A DNA stretch of 64,000 bases from the NCBI GenBank assembly GCA_002340355.1, contig DDLX01000028.1:248001-312000 (forward strand), read 5' to 3'. A program made the position numbers and the translations under genes. This DNA comes from Cytophagales bacterium UBA2561. GTDB lineage: Bacteria > Bacteroidota > Bacteroidia > Cytophagales > Thermoflexibacteraceae. This document shows positions 46,778-54,343 of the stretch, piece by piece (within the stretch, counting starts at the first letter, position 1; every line of letters starts with the position of its first letter). The notes beneath the pieces are model-generated. The model did no database searches, was not told where the DNA came from, and saw only the letters and a list, made by a program, of their open reading frames with translations.

Positions 46778-47275
46778 TTGATTTTGAGAAAATTATATTT
46801 ATTTTTAGCTTTGTTTTTTTGTGTTAATTTATTGAAAATTCAAGCACAAAATCCTGTTCTTTTTCAAGAAGGAGACCTCTACGGATATCGAACTTCAGAG
46901 GGAAAGGTCATCTTAAAAGCTCAGTTTCCGATAGCCACTGATTTCTATGATTCAGGCATTGCATATGTAGCTGATTCAAAAGGTTGGAAAGTGATAAATG
47001 CTAAAGGAAAAGTGTTATTTACTCCCTTTATTTTTGATAATGCTCCTGATGAGTTTTCAAATGGTTTAGCTCGATTTGTTCAAAATTCAAAAATTGGATT
47101 TTACAATGATAAAGGAGAAATTATTATTCCTGCTAAATGGACATTTGCTGAATCTTTTGAACATAAAAAAGCACGTGTTTGTATTGGCTGTCAGAAAGTC
47201 CAAGATGGAGAACATTATTCGTATAAAAATGGAAAATGGTTCTTCATTGACCAAGAAGGAAAGCAAATTCCGTGA
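46778..47275 (+). CDS. Secreted WG-repeat protein with a non-ATG start
   Basis: A 165-residue protein with a signal peptide (RKLYLFLALFFCVNLLKIQAQ) and three WG-type beta-hairpin repeats (DLYGYRTSEGKVILKAQF; GWKVINAKGKVLF; KIGFYNDKGEIIIPAKW). A last strand ends in WFFIDQEGKQIP. WG proteins are common exported proteins of unknown role. The frame has no ATG between the upstream stop at 46736 and the conserved signal peptide. TTG codons at 46778 and 46784 are the only possible starts, so a TTG start is likely. Confidence 0.7.
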   Translation: MILRKLYLFLALFFCVNLLKIQAQNPVLFQEGDLYGYRTSEGKVILKAQFPIATDFYDSGIAYVADSKGWKVINAKGKVLFTPFIFDNAPDEFSNGLARFVQNSKIGFYNDKGEIIIPAKWTFAESFEHKKARVCIGCQKVQDGEHYSYKNGKWFFIDQEGKQIP

Positions 47276-47391
47276 TTTCTACCCCACAAAATAGGATTTA
47301 TGCGTTGTCTTTTTCTGATTTTTGCCTCAAATTTGTCCTCCAGATGCGTGGGATTTCTATTTAGCATCTAAATCGTTTCAAACTGACTGCT

Positions 47392-47470
47392 AAAGTGGTG
47401 GCAAGATGCTAATAGAATAGTTCTGTGTTTAGCGTATCAGACACATTAAACAAAAAAATGCCACCACTTT
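47392..47470 (+). repeat. Inverted repeat with a long loop
   Basis: Perfect 12-base arms AAAGTGGTGGCA (47392-47403) and TGCCACCACTTT (47459-47470), 55 bases apart, with only TTATATG after the second arm. It lies in the 292-base interval between the WG and DUF3365 genes. It could be a stem of a small structured RNA, a loose terminator or a remnant of a mobile palindrome. Confidence 0.4.
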
Positions 47471-47567
47471 TTATATGAACTTATGATGGATTTTTAATAA
47501 ATTAGTATCAAAGTTCATTCCTTTCGGAACTTGACAATCTAAAAAAATACCTAAATTCCATTTTATC

Positions 47568-48194
47568 ATGAAAAAACCAACACTTCGCTTTTTGATTTTT
47601 TTTAGTGTGATGGCACTATTTTTTGAGGCGTGTTCTTCTCCTAAAAAATCAAATGAAACTTTCGAAACAACTCCCCAAGATTCAATCAACTCTACCGAAA
47701 TTCTTACAGAAACGGATGATTTAGACACCTTCCAAGTGCAAGGAAATGCAATTGCCAAAGCTAGTTTTAAAGCATTGAGCGGAAAACTCAAAGGAGCAGT
47801 TCAATCGGGCGGAATAGCTTCGGCTATTCAATATTGCAATGTACATGCAATACCTTTAACTGATTCTTTATCAAGAGTTTATAACACAGAAATTCAACGG
47901 GTAAGTGACAGAAATCGTAATTCAGTAAATGCACTTTCAGCTTCGGACTCTGTAGTTTTTGCTGATTTTCAAGCCAATCCAAACCAAGATTCGAAAGTTA
48001 TGAAATATGGTGAAAATATTCTTTTTTATAAACCTATTTTATTGAAACCACTTTGCTTGAATTGTCATGGTGAACTTGGAAAAACACTTCCCGAAGCCAA
48101 TCAAAAAGTAATTACCGAATTGTATCCTGAAGATAAGGCGGTTGGCTATCAAATTGGGGAGTTGCGGGGAATGTGGAAAATTCGGTTTCGATAG
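47568..48194 (+). CDS. DUF3365-type c-heme lipoprotein
   Basis: A lipoprotein with lipobox FFEAC (Cys22). The 208 residues carry the Tll0287/DUF3365 pattern: IQYCNVHAIPLTDSLSRVY, a SDRNRNSVNAL segment and CLNCHGELG, a C-x-x-C-H site for covalent heme c (Cys-x-x-Cys-His near residue 163). It would act as a periplasmic redox or sensor protein facing the outer membrane. No cytochrome oxidase or maturation gene is nearby. It ends 51 bases upstream of mnmE; a -7 box for mnmE lies between. Confidence 0.8.
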   Translation: MKKPTLRFLIFFSVMALFFEACSSPKKSNETFETTPQDSINSTEILTETDDLDTFQVQGNAIAKASFKALSGKLKGAVQSGGIASAIQYCNVHAIPLTDSLSRVYNTEIQRVSDRNRNSVNALSASDSVVFADFQANPNQDSKVMKYGENILFYKPILLKPLCLNCHGELGKTLPEANQKVITELYPEDKAVGYQIGELRGMWKIRFR

Positions 48195-48234
48195 TTTTTA
48201 CCTACCTAATCAGGCTTCAAAAATCTGGGTTTTG

Positions 48235-48242
48235 TATCTTTG
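48235..48242 (+). promoter_or_regulatory. -7 promoter box of mnmE
   Basis: TATCTTTG, identical to the box before Imm53, ends 4 bases before the ATG at 48246. With this geometry the transcript would begin at or next to the start codon (leaderless). No TTTG is present at the -33 distance, which weakens the call. Confidence 0.4.
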
Positions 48243-48245
48243 GGA

Positions 48246-49616
48246 ATGATTTCGCAAATAAATGATACTATTATTGCCCCTGCTACGGCGCAAGGAGTGG
48301 GGGCAATTGCCGTAATTCGGATTTCGGGCGAAGAGGCAATTACAAAAACTAATGCTGTTTTTTGGGGTAAAAACCTTGAAAATCAGGCTTCTCATACGAT
48401 TCATTACGGAACTATTCGAGATGGTGAAGAAATTTTAGATGAAGTTTTAGTTTCAATTTTTCGTGCGCCAAAGTCCTTTACAAAAGAGAATCTTGTTGAA
48501 ATATCGACACATGGTTCACCCTATATTGTCCGAAAAATCATTCAATTATTTATTCGAAATGGAGTTCGACCTGCTCAGGCGGGTGAATTTACCAAACGAG
48601 CTTTTTTGAATGGTCAATTTGATTTAGCTCAGGCTGAGGCAGTTGCTGATTTAATTTCTGCGGAATCAGAGGCAATGCACAAAACGGCTTTGAACCAACT
48701 TCGGGGTGGATTTTCCAATATTTTGAAAGAGTTACGGGAAAAATTGATTCATTTTGCTTCCTTAATTGAATTGGAGTTGGATTTTGGGGAAGAAGATGTT
48801 GAATTTGCTGACCGTCAGGATTTACGAAACTTAATTCAGGAAATTTTAAAAATCATTACAGAACTAATTTCGTCTTTTGATTTGGGAAATGTCATCAAAA
48901 ATGGTGTTCCTACGGTCATTGCAGGTAAACCCAATGCAGGAAAATCTACGCTTTTGAATGCCCTTTTGAACGAAGAAAAAGCCATTGTTTCCGAAATTGC
49001 AGGCACAACACGGGATTTTATCGAAGATGAATTAGTAATTGAGGGGATTTCATTTCGATTTATTGATACGGCTGGACTTCGGGAAACGACCAACCAAATT
49101 GAAAAAATTGGAGTCGAACGTACTCGAAAAAAAATGCAAGAAGCAGCCTTAGTTTTATACCTTTTTGACCTCCAAGAAACGACTTTTGAAGAGTTTGAAA
49201 ATCAAATTCAAGAACTTAAAAATCAGAACGTCTCATTTTTAGCCATTGGTAACAAAACGGATAGAATTTCAGCCGAAAGGTTACAAAAATTGGCTTCGTA
49301 TTCAGATACAATTTTGATTTCTGCCAAAGAAAAACAAGGTTTGGAAGCCCTCAAAGCAGAGCTTTTGCGAAAAATCGATGCGGAGTCGTTTCATTCCCAA
49401 AATACGATTGTTACGAATATTCGCCACTACGAAAGTTTAGTTCAAACCCAAGAGTCTTTAGAATCTGTTTTACAAGGACTTCATACAGGAATTACAGGCG
49501 ATTTTTTGGCAATGGATATTCGACACGCCTTACATTATCTCGGTGAAATTACAGGGACTATCACAACAGATGATTTATTAGGTAATATATTTTCAAAATT
49601 TTGCATCGGTAAATAA
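48246..49616 (+). CDS. mnmE: tRNA uridine-5-carboxymethylaminomethyl(34) synthesis GTPase MnmE
   Basis: MnmE, with MnmG, modifies U34 of several tRNAs. The 456 residues have the tetrahydrofolate-binding N-domain, the inserted G-domain with G1 GKPNAGKSTLLNALL, GTTRDFIEDE (G2), DTAGLRET (G3) and NKTD (G4), and the C-terminal CIGK with the catalytic Cys. ATG 48246 is preferred over a TTG two codons earlier. The last 126 bases have a second, diverged copy 811 bases downstream. The mnmE 3' end is a known integration site of other genomic islands, and the visible gene appears intact. Confidence 0.96.
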   Translation: MISQINDTIIAPATAQGVGAIAVIRISGEEAITKTNAVFWGKNLENQASHTIHYGTIRDGEEILDEVLVSIFRAPKSFTKENLVEISTHGSPYIVRKIIQLFIRNGVRPAQAGEFTKRAFLNGQFDLAQAEAVADLISAESEAMHKTALNQLRGGFSNILKELREKLIHFASLIELELDFGEEDVEFADRQDLRNLIQEILKIITELISSFDLGNVIKNGVPTVIAGKPNAGKSTLLNALLNEEKAIVSEIAGTTRDFIEDELVIEGISFRFIDTAGLRETTNQIEKIGVERTRKKMQEAALVLYLFDLQETTFEEFENQIQELKNQNVSFLAIGNKTDRISAERLQKLASYSDTILISAKEKQGLEALKAELLRKIDAESFHSQNTIVTNIRHYESLVQTQESLESVLQGLHTGITGDFLAMDIRHALHYLGEITGTITTDDLLGNIFSKFCIGK

Positions 49617-49625
49617 AATATTGAT
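49500..49625 (+). repeat. mnmE 3'-end repeat, copy 1 (in the intact gene)
   Basis: This 126-base segment (the last 39 codons with the stop, plus 9 bases) matches 50311-50436 base for base in length, with 18 differences that fall almost all in third codon positions. The shared AAATAAAATATTGAT just spans the stop codon. It is the likely recombined junction (attL-like). Confidence 0.8.
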
Positions 49626-49637
49626 TTTCAGTTTATT

Positions 49638-49670
49638 AGACTTGCCAAGTTTTTAAAACTTGGCAAGTCT
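49638..49670. terminator. Long perfect hairpin after mnmE
   Basis: AGACTTGCCAAGTTTT-T-AAAACTTGGCAAGTCT is a perfect 16-1-16 inverted repeat, 21 bases beyond the mnmE stop and between convergent genes. It is a terminator or a palindromic repeat. Confidence 0.75.
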
Positions 49671-49676
49671 GGAAAA

Positions 49677-49943
49677 TTAATTTTTTTCTGGAGCGACTGT
49701 TTCAATTTCCAAACACAACAGCAAATAACGAATCCGTAAGATACTTTGCACAAAATCCCGCCTCAGCACTTCGTTAATGTAATCCACACTGCAAAGCATT
49801 TCTAAGGCATTATTTGTCAGCTCATCTTTCAGGTTTTGGAGGTGCTGACGGGTCGGTTGTTCGCTTTCGAGGCAAAAATCTACGAGGTCTGCCGATAATT
49901 TCGCCCTCAAAATTAGGTCAAGTTTTGTACCTTTGTCTTCCAT
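49677..49943 (-). CDS. Small helical protein of unknown function (88 residues)
   Basis: Acidic and probably all-helical, with no recognised domain (MEDKGTKLDLILRAKLSADL opening). It lies inside the 685-base interval between the two mnmE 3'-end copies, so it is cargo of whatever was inserted there. The other short gene (50063-50275) is on the same strand, 119 bases upstream. A two-gene cargo of this shape could be a toxin-antitoxin or regulatory pair, but the sequence does not say so. Confidence 0.5.
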   Translation of the reverse strand: MEDKGTKLDLILRAKLSADLVDFCLESEQPTRQHLQNLKDELTNNALEMLCSVDYINEVLRRDFVQSILRIRYLLLCLEIETVAPEKN

Positions 49944-50026
49944 TTTTTTAATGGGTTACGCTCGATTCGGTTGTTGTTGTCTAGACTCTCAACCGTTTCG
50001 AGCTTTTTTGAAAAATTAGTTTTGAC

Positions 50027-50070
50027 AAAGTTAGTAAATATTGACATAAAAGCGATTATCTACTAACTTT
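50027..50070 (-). terminator. Hairpin covering the end of the 70-residue gene
   Basis: Arms AAAGTTAGTA (50027-50036) and TACTAACTTT (50061-50070) with a 24-base loop overlap the stop at 50063-50065. No T run follows on the minus strand, so it could be an attenuator rather than a terminator. Confidence 0.35.
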
Positions 50071-50275
50071 TTTCAAGCCTTTTAATAAATTCTTGACGAA
50101 TTTCTTCTAATCGACTTAATTCTTCTGTTGTCCAAGGACGCTTTCCTGTTTTTTTCTGGGAAAACCGACCTCTAACTGCGCTAGTCAGTTCTTTTTCAGG
50201 ATACAACAATGCAATAATTTCCGTATTATTCAGAAACTTTTCTTTGACCCATTCGGGCGTAGGTGTTTTTGCCAT
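50063..50275 (-). CDS. Small basic protein of unknown function (70 residues)
   Basis: A 70-residue Lys/Arg-rich protein starting MAKTPTPEWVKEKFL with ATG at 50275. It has a PWTTEELSRLEEIRQEFIKR segment that resembles a short DNA-contact or SANT-like helix set, only loosely. No family is recognised. It is the second cargo gene between the two mnmE 3'-end copies, and its start is 36 bases before copy 2. Confidence 0.5.
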   Translation of the reverse strand: MAKTPTPEWVKEKFLNNTEIIALLYPEKELTSAVRGRFSQKKTGKRPWTTEELSRLEEIRQEFIKRLEKS

Positions 50276-50310
50276 TTTTCAAAGGTTTAGTTTCAAAGAT
50301 ACCGAAAAAT

Positions 50311-50436
50311 GATTTTTTGGCGATGGATATTCGACATGCCTTGCATCATCTCGGTGAAATCACAGGTACAATTACTACCGATGATTTGTTGGGAAATATC
50401 TTTTCTAAATTTTGTATTGGGAAATAAAATATTGAT
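50311..50436 (+). pseudogene. Displaced mnmE 3' end, copy 2
   Basis: The 126 bases read as the last MnmE codons: the translated ends are identical except for one Tyr-to-His change (LHYLGEITG to LHHLGEITG). Eighteen synonymous-type differences mean the piece was under selection as a real mnmE end, not a recent duplication of copy 1. No start is attached. It looks like the original 3' end pushed rightward when an element brought its own copy. Confidence 0.8.
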
Positions 50437-50446
50437 AATCAATTAT

Positions 50447-52654
50447 TTAATTCATGCTAAAAAACTGATTTAATGGCATAAGTTCTTGTTCTATCCATTT
50501 TTCAACTTGTGGAATAGTTTTATTTTCTTCCAACTGAGGAGTAATATCTTGAAGGACATTTTTTGCCAATACAATATATTTTGTATCTCCTTGTTCTACG
50601 AATAATTTATAAATTTTACATAACATTATATTTGTTCTCACCAATTCTAAATGGTATAAATCAGGCGATTCCATTACAAGTAGTTCATTGATATTTTTTG
50701 CCTTATTTATTGCAATCAATGCCTTTTCTGGCATATTCTGCTGAATTTTTATTTCTCCTATAACAATTAAGACAGTTGCAATTCGAGAGGCATATAATTT
50801 TTGATTCTTATCTATGTGTTTATGATATTTTTGGACAAGCATTCCAAAAATATCTAATGCTTCTTCATATTGTTTATTTTGATATTCCAAATTACCTAAA
50901 CTATAATAGCTATCTAAAAGTACAGTAATATCATCATTGTCATCGCTTTGTTCTACTATTTTATCTCTTACCGTAATTGCCCAACGTAAATAATGTTTTG
51001 CAGTATCAAATTGTTCTTTTCCATAACGTGTATATAAGATCCCTAAACTATTAAAAATATGTCCAACTATAGATAAATGGTTTTCAGGGTTTGAACTAAA
51101 TATTTTTCGTGCTTCATTATAATTTTGTAGAGCTTTTTGGTCATCAATTGTTTCTAAATACAAATCTCCTAATTGTACAAACATTCTTCCTATATCTTCT
51201 TGTAAATCTAAGTTTTGATATATTTTTAGGCTTTTATTGTAGTAATGTTCAGTTTGAGCAAAGTCATCATAAGAAAGATATGCACGTCCCAAATAATATG
51301 AAATCATGGCAGTCATCTCATCATTTGATTGATTTTCAGTTTGTTGTAATGCTTTTCGATAATACTTTATAACAGTTTGGTTATCAGAAAAATTAGCTTG
51401 TAAAAAACGTGCATATTCAAACCAAAATTCAGCATCAGGACAAATTTCAAAGGCTTTTTTATGGTAAGCTTCTGCTTTTTTTAAATCAAGTTCTGCTGTT
51501 GCTCCGAAGGCTTTCACAAGATATTTTTGGGCAAGAGGACGAAATTCTTCTTTTTGCTTTGCTCGTATTTTAGCTTCTTCATCAATCAACTCTTGTTCAG
51601 GTAGTAAATCTTCAATCTCATGGGATTGATTTTGTTGAATAAGTTCAAAACCTTGCCTGACCTTTGCATCTGTAATTTGTTGTTGTTCAATGAATTCTTT
51701 AGCTTGATTTTTTGTATTTTCTAATATTTCAATACGTTTTCTAAGTTTTTTAATTTCATCATTTTGAGACCTATTTTGCTGTATTAATTTATGATTTTCA
51801 ACTTTTAAATTATCAATAATTTGATTTTCTGCATCTAATTTCTTTTGAATCAATAGAATTTCATTTTCTGATACATCTTTTGTAGTTTCCAATTTTCGTT
51901 TTTCCTCAAGCAAATTTTGTATAAACATTTCATGAGTTTCGATGGTATTTTGTTTCACTCTAATTTCATTAGCTCGATTTAAGAGTTCTTGATTTAACTT
52001 GATAATTTTTGTCTCATATTCTTCCTGAATATTTTTAGGTTTTGCCAACTTCCAATTTTGTCCTTTTTCTGTGGCTGATAATTCCCAAGGAAATTCATTT
52101 TGTTCCTTTCCTTTTCGATACAATGCCCGAAACTTTTTGTATCCTTTTTTGGTTTGGATTTCATTTTGAGCTGTTTCCCAAGATTCTTGAATGGTTTTAA
52201 AACTTGCTAAACTTTTATAAAAACTGATGGCTAAATTTTTGGCAATTTCATCCTCAATTTCTGAACGTGTCCCAATCACAGAAATATTTTTCGATTGTAA
52301 TTCTTGGGTTTGCTTTTTTGTAGAACAGCCATTCAAAAAGACCAATTTTAAGGATTGATGAGAAGCTAAAAACTCCATCAAAGGTTTGGCGTGCGCTGTT
52401 TCATTTCCTTGAGAAGATTCAAGTAAAAGTTGAAAATCATTAGCATGACCACCATAATGAAAAATCGTTACTTCATTTTCTCTAAAAACATCAAAAATAT
52501 CTTTGATTCGGACATTTGCTCGCTCAATAATTTTGCAATTTGTTTTGTCTAAAACTTCCCGAAGTTCGTGCAACTCATCTGATAAGTTTCTCAAATATCG
52601 ACTTTCATCGGTTTTGTCATTGGCAAAGGCTAAAAAAATAACGGGCTTTTTCAT
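50447..52654 (-). CDS. CHAT-protease / coiled-coil / TPR protein
   Basis: A 735-residue cytoplasmic protein without signal or membrane segments. Residues 1-170 are a CHAT domain (caspase HetF-associated with TPRs) with the catalytic dyad His70 in HYGGHAND and Cys110 in FLNGCSTKK, i.e. a caspase-like fold of clan CD. About 200-370 is a long coiled coil. The C-terminal half (about 400-720) is a TPR array (KKAEAYHKKAFEICPDAEFW; QTEHYYNKSLKIY; ARKIF). Known CHAT-TPR proteins act in anti-phage responses, e.g. the TPR-CHAT protease of type III-E CRISPR. Here the order is CHAT first, and no CRISPR or sensor is present. The frame starts 12 codons earlier at 52690, within element-derived sequence; ATG 52654 (MKKPVIFLAF) is chosen. 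Confidence 0.82.
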   Translation of the reverse strand: MKKPVIFLAFANDKTDESRYLRNLSDELHELREVLDKTNCKIIERANVRIKDIFDVFRENEVTIFHYGGHANDFQLLLESSQGNETAHAKPLMEFLASHQSLKLVFLNGCSTKKQTQELQSKNISVIGTRSEIEDEIAKNLAISFYKSLASFKTIQESWETAQNEIQTKKGYKKFRALYRKGKEQNEFPWELSATEKGQNWKLAKPKNIQEEYETKIIKLNQELLNRANEIRVKQNTIETHEMFIQNLLEEKRKLETTKDVSENEILLIQKKLDAENQIIDNLKVENHKLIQQNRSQNDEIKKLRKRIEILENTKNQAKEFIEQQQITDAKVRQGFELIQQNQSHEIEDLLPEQELIDEEAKIRAKQKEEFRPLAQKYLVKAFGATAELDLKKAEAYHKKAFEICPDAEFWFEYARFLQANFSDNQTVIKYYRKALQQTENQSNDEMTAMISYYLGRAYLSYDDFAQTEHYYNKSLKIYQNLDLQEDIGRMFVQLGDLYLETIDDQKALQNYNEARKIFSSNPENHLSIVGHIFNSLGILYTRYGKEQFDTAKHYLRWAITVRDKIVEQSDDNDDITVLLDSYYSLGNLEYQNKQYEEALDIFGMLVQKYHKHIDKNQKLYASRIATVLIVIGEIKIQQNMPEKALIAINKAKNINELLVMESPDLYHLELVRTNIMLCKIYKLFVEQGDTKYIVLAKNVLQDITPQLEENKTIPQVEKWIEQELMPLNQFFSMN

Positions 52655-52685
52655 GGTTTTGAAAGTAATAAAAAATTGCATTCTT

Positions 52686-52792
52686 GCCAAATATTACGGT
52701 GATTTTCAGAAGGCAAGGGGTAGACCTTTGAAGCAATTAGTAAAGGATTTCAACAAGGTACAGTCCAAAAAGAAAAAACGGATAAGTTACAG
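52686..52792 (+). pseudogene. Fragment of a VirE_N-type gene
   Basis: These 107 bases are close to identical to 56089-56196 within the intact VirE_N gene, including TATTACGGTGATTTTCAGAA, with one single-base deletion that breaks the frame. The fragment begins at the start-side end of the CHAT gene. It shows that a second, mostly deleted copy of the same element was here. Confidence 0.75.
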
Positions 52793-52797
52793 CCGTA

Positions 52798-52977
52798 TCG
52801 TATTTCAACAAAATCAAAGCTACCCTCAAACAAGCCTATAAAGAAGGTTTATTACAGATGGATTTGAATGCCAAAGTAGCTACGATTAAATCAGCAGAAA
52901 CGCATCGAGAGTATTTGACCTTAGCAGAATTAGAACGTTTGGCTCAAACCGAATGTCATAGTCCCCTACTAAAACGA
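52798..52977 (+). pseudogene. Tyrosine recombinase (integrase) fragment
   Basis: Translation in the frame of the following CDS gives SYFNKIKATLKQAYKEGLL and THREYLTLAELERLAQTEC, the end of the SAM-like core-binding domain and start of the catalytic domain of Bacteroidota phage/conjugative integrases. The catalytic R-H-R-Y residues are absent. The upstream half is missing and replaced by the VirE_N fragment, so it is a relic. Confidence 0.75.
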
Positions 52978-53871
52978 ATGGAAGAATATACTTTTACGCC
53001 AAAGACTAATTTGGATGAGTACCTCAACTCAATGCTCAATACGCAAATGTTTCACTATCTAAAGGACAAAGAAAACCTGAGTGAGACGGAAATTTTAGCC
53101 TTTTTCAATCTCTTTTATGAGCAGGTGGCGTATGTGTACACCCTCCAAAATACTCCTTTGAGTTTGATAAAACACCTGACTGAATTGGAGGTTTCGGCTT
53201 CCTTGCTTCCCTTTCTGTTGGAAAAACTGGCTGAATATTTTAATGAATTGTGGAACTATGTGGAGGAATCTTTACGCACTTGTGCCGATTTTATGGATAA
53301 GGAAGCCCAACGAAGAAAAGACCGAAAGTTTGACTTCCAACGAGTCCAAAAACATTTGGAAACCCTCCCCAATATTACTGAAAAAATCAACTATTTGGTG
53401 GCTATCCGCACGGACTATATGCAACTTTTTCCTGTGATGGAAGAAGATAATTATTACACCTTTGATTATGGTAGTCCTTATGACAAGAGAAGTTCTTTTT
53501 ATTCTCCTTATTATGAGGCGATAGAGGAATCCAATTTTGAGGAACAATGTCGATTAGAGATTTTGAAATTACAGAACCTATTGGATACCAATAAAACCCA
53601 TACTGTTCGATTGTCCAAAGGACAATTGCAAAAAGGAGAATATACCAATATGGTACGTTTGTTAATTGCCCTGAATGAAGCCCAAATTATTCAAAATGAG
53701 AAGGGAATGAGACCCTCTCAAATTGAGCTAATGCAGGTTTTTGGCGAGTTATTCGATTTAGACTTGGCAAAGAAATACGCCAAACTATTGAATCAAGGTA
53801 TTTCGACCAGTTCCTTGGAAGCAAATACAAAGATTTTTGACCAACTCAAAACCGTATTTTCTTTGTGGTAA
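52858..53871 (+). CDS. RteC-like protein fused to an integrase remnant
   Basis: The frame starts in an integrase remnant and then, from about 52978 (ATG, EEYTFTPKTN), continues as an RteC-like protein of about 297 residues: HYLKDKENLSETEILAFFN, a long helical part and the terminal DNA-binding-like segment RPSQIELMQVFGELFDLDLA. RteC proteins control excision and transfer of Bacteroidota conjugative elements. The ATG at 52978 could give the RteC-like product alone. Whether the protein is functional is uncertain because the fusion marks a deletion. Confidence 0.7.
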   Translation: MDLNAKVATIKSAETHREYLTLAELERLAQTECHSPLLKRMEEYTFTPKTNLDEYLNSMLNTQMFHYLKDKENLSETEILAFFNLFYEQVAYVYTLQNTPLSLIKHLTELEVSASLLPFLLEKLAEYFNELWNYVEESLRTCADFMDKEAQRRKDRKFDFQRVQKHLETLPNITEKINYLVAIRTDYMQLFPVMEEDNYYTFDYGSPYDKRSSFYSPYYEAIEESNFEEQCRLEILKLQNLLDTNKTHTVRLSKGQLQKGEYTNMVRLLIALNEAQIIQNEKGMRPSQIELMQVFGELFDLDLAKKYAKLLNQGISTSSLEANTKIFDQLKTVFSLW

Positions 53872-53893
53872 AAAAATTAGAATAAATCGTATG

Positions 53894-53909
53894 GACTCCC
53901 TAGGGAGTC
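53894..53909. promoter_or_regulatory. Palindrome GACTCCCTAGGGAGTC at the promoter of the HTH gene
   Basis: A 16-base palindrome with core TCCCTAGGGA, the same core as in the GTTCCCTAGGGAAC sites at 55578-55891. A TACATTTG box (53935-53942) follows 25 bases later, so the palindrome lies where the -33 box should be, and looks like an operator. Confidence 0.5.
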
Positions 53910-53934
53910 TATAAACCTATCTCCTTTTCAGCCA

Positions 53935-53942
53935 TACATTTG
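53935..53942 (+). promoter_or_regulatory. -7 promoter box before the HTH gene
   Basis: TACATTTG fits TAnnTTTG exactly, 32 bases before the ATG at 53975. The -33 position is occupied by the CCCTAGGG palindrome. Confidence 0.45.
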
Positions 53943-53974
53943 CTTTCATCAAAGTTAGTAAAACCATAAAGACA

Positions 53975-54343
53975 ATGATTATCTTACAATTAGAAAGCAC
54001 TGAGCTGGAGGCATTGATTGAAGAAGCAGTTCGGAAAGCTCTCATTAAAAACCAGCAGAGAAGTGAGTCATTTCAAGAAACTCAAAAAGTAGAGTTACCG
54101 CCACATGATTTAATGAATGTGGAGCAGACGGCTCAATTTTTAAATTTAACCAAAGCCACCATCTATACAAAAGTGAGTCGTGGAGAACTTCCTGTCATGA
54201 AGAAAGGAAAACGCCTGTATTTTTCTAAGTTGGAACTATTGAAATATTTGCAATCAGGACGGAAGAAAACACAACAAGAAATAGAAGTAGAGGCAGAGGC
54301 ATATATTTTAAACCAAAAAAAAGGACTGAACAATGGATTTTGA
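53975..54343 (+). CDS. HTH_17 / excisionase-family DNA-binding protein
   Basis: A 122-residue protein. Residues 42-92 form the winged-helix excisionase-type domain: LMNVEQTAQFLNLTKATIYT, KVSRGELPVMKKGKRLYF and SKLELLKYLQSGR. Bacteroidota mobile elements carry such a gene next to a RepA-like ATPase. The last codons overlap the start of the ATPase gene (54333) by 11 bases, so the two are translationally coupled. It may bind the CCCTAGGG palindrome. Confidence 0.85.
   Translation: MIILQLESTELEALIEEAVRKALIKNQQRSESFQETQKVELPPHDLMNVEQTAQFLNLTKATIYTKVSRGELPVMKKGKRLYFSKLELLKYLQSGRKKTQQEIEVEAEAYILNQKKGLNNGF

Noticed and set aside
50311..50436. Copy 2 as a second, functional MnmE fragment gene
   Set aside because: It begins inside a helix of the C-terminal domain, has no promoter or start and is only 39 codons.
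52503..52841. 112-codon plus-strand frame at the start of the CHAT gene
   Set aside because: It is antisense to the CHAT gene and runs into the VirE_N fragment; it has no start signal of its own.
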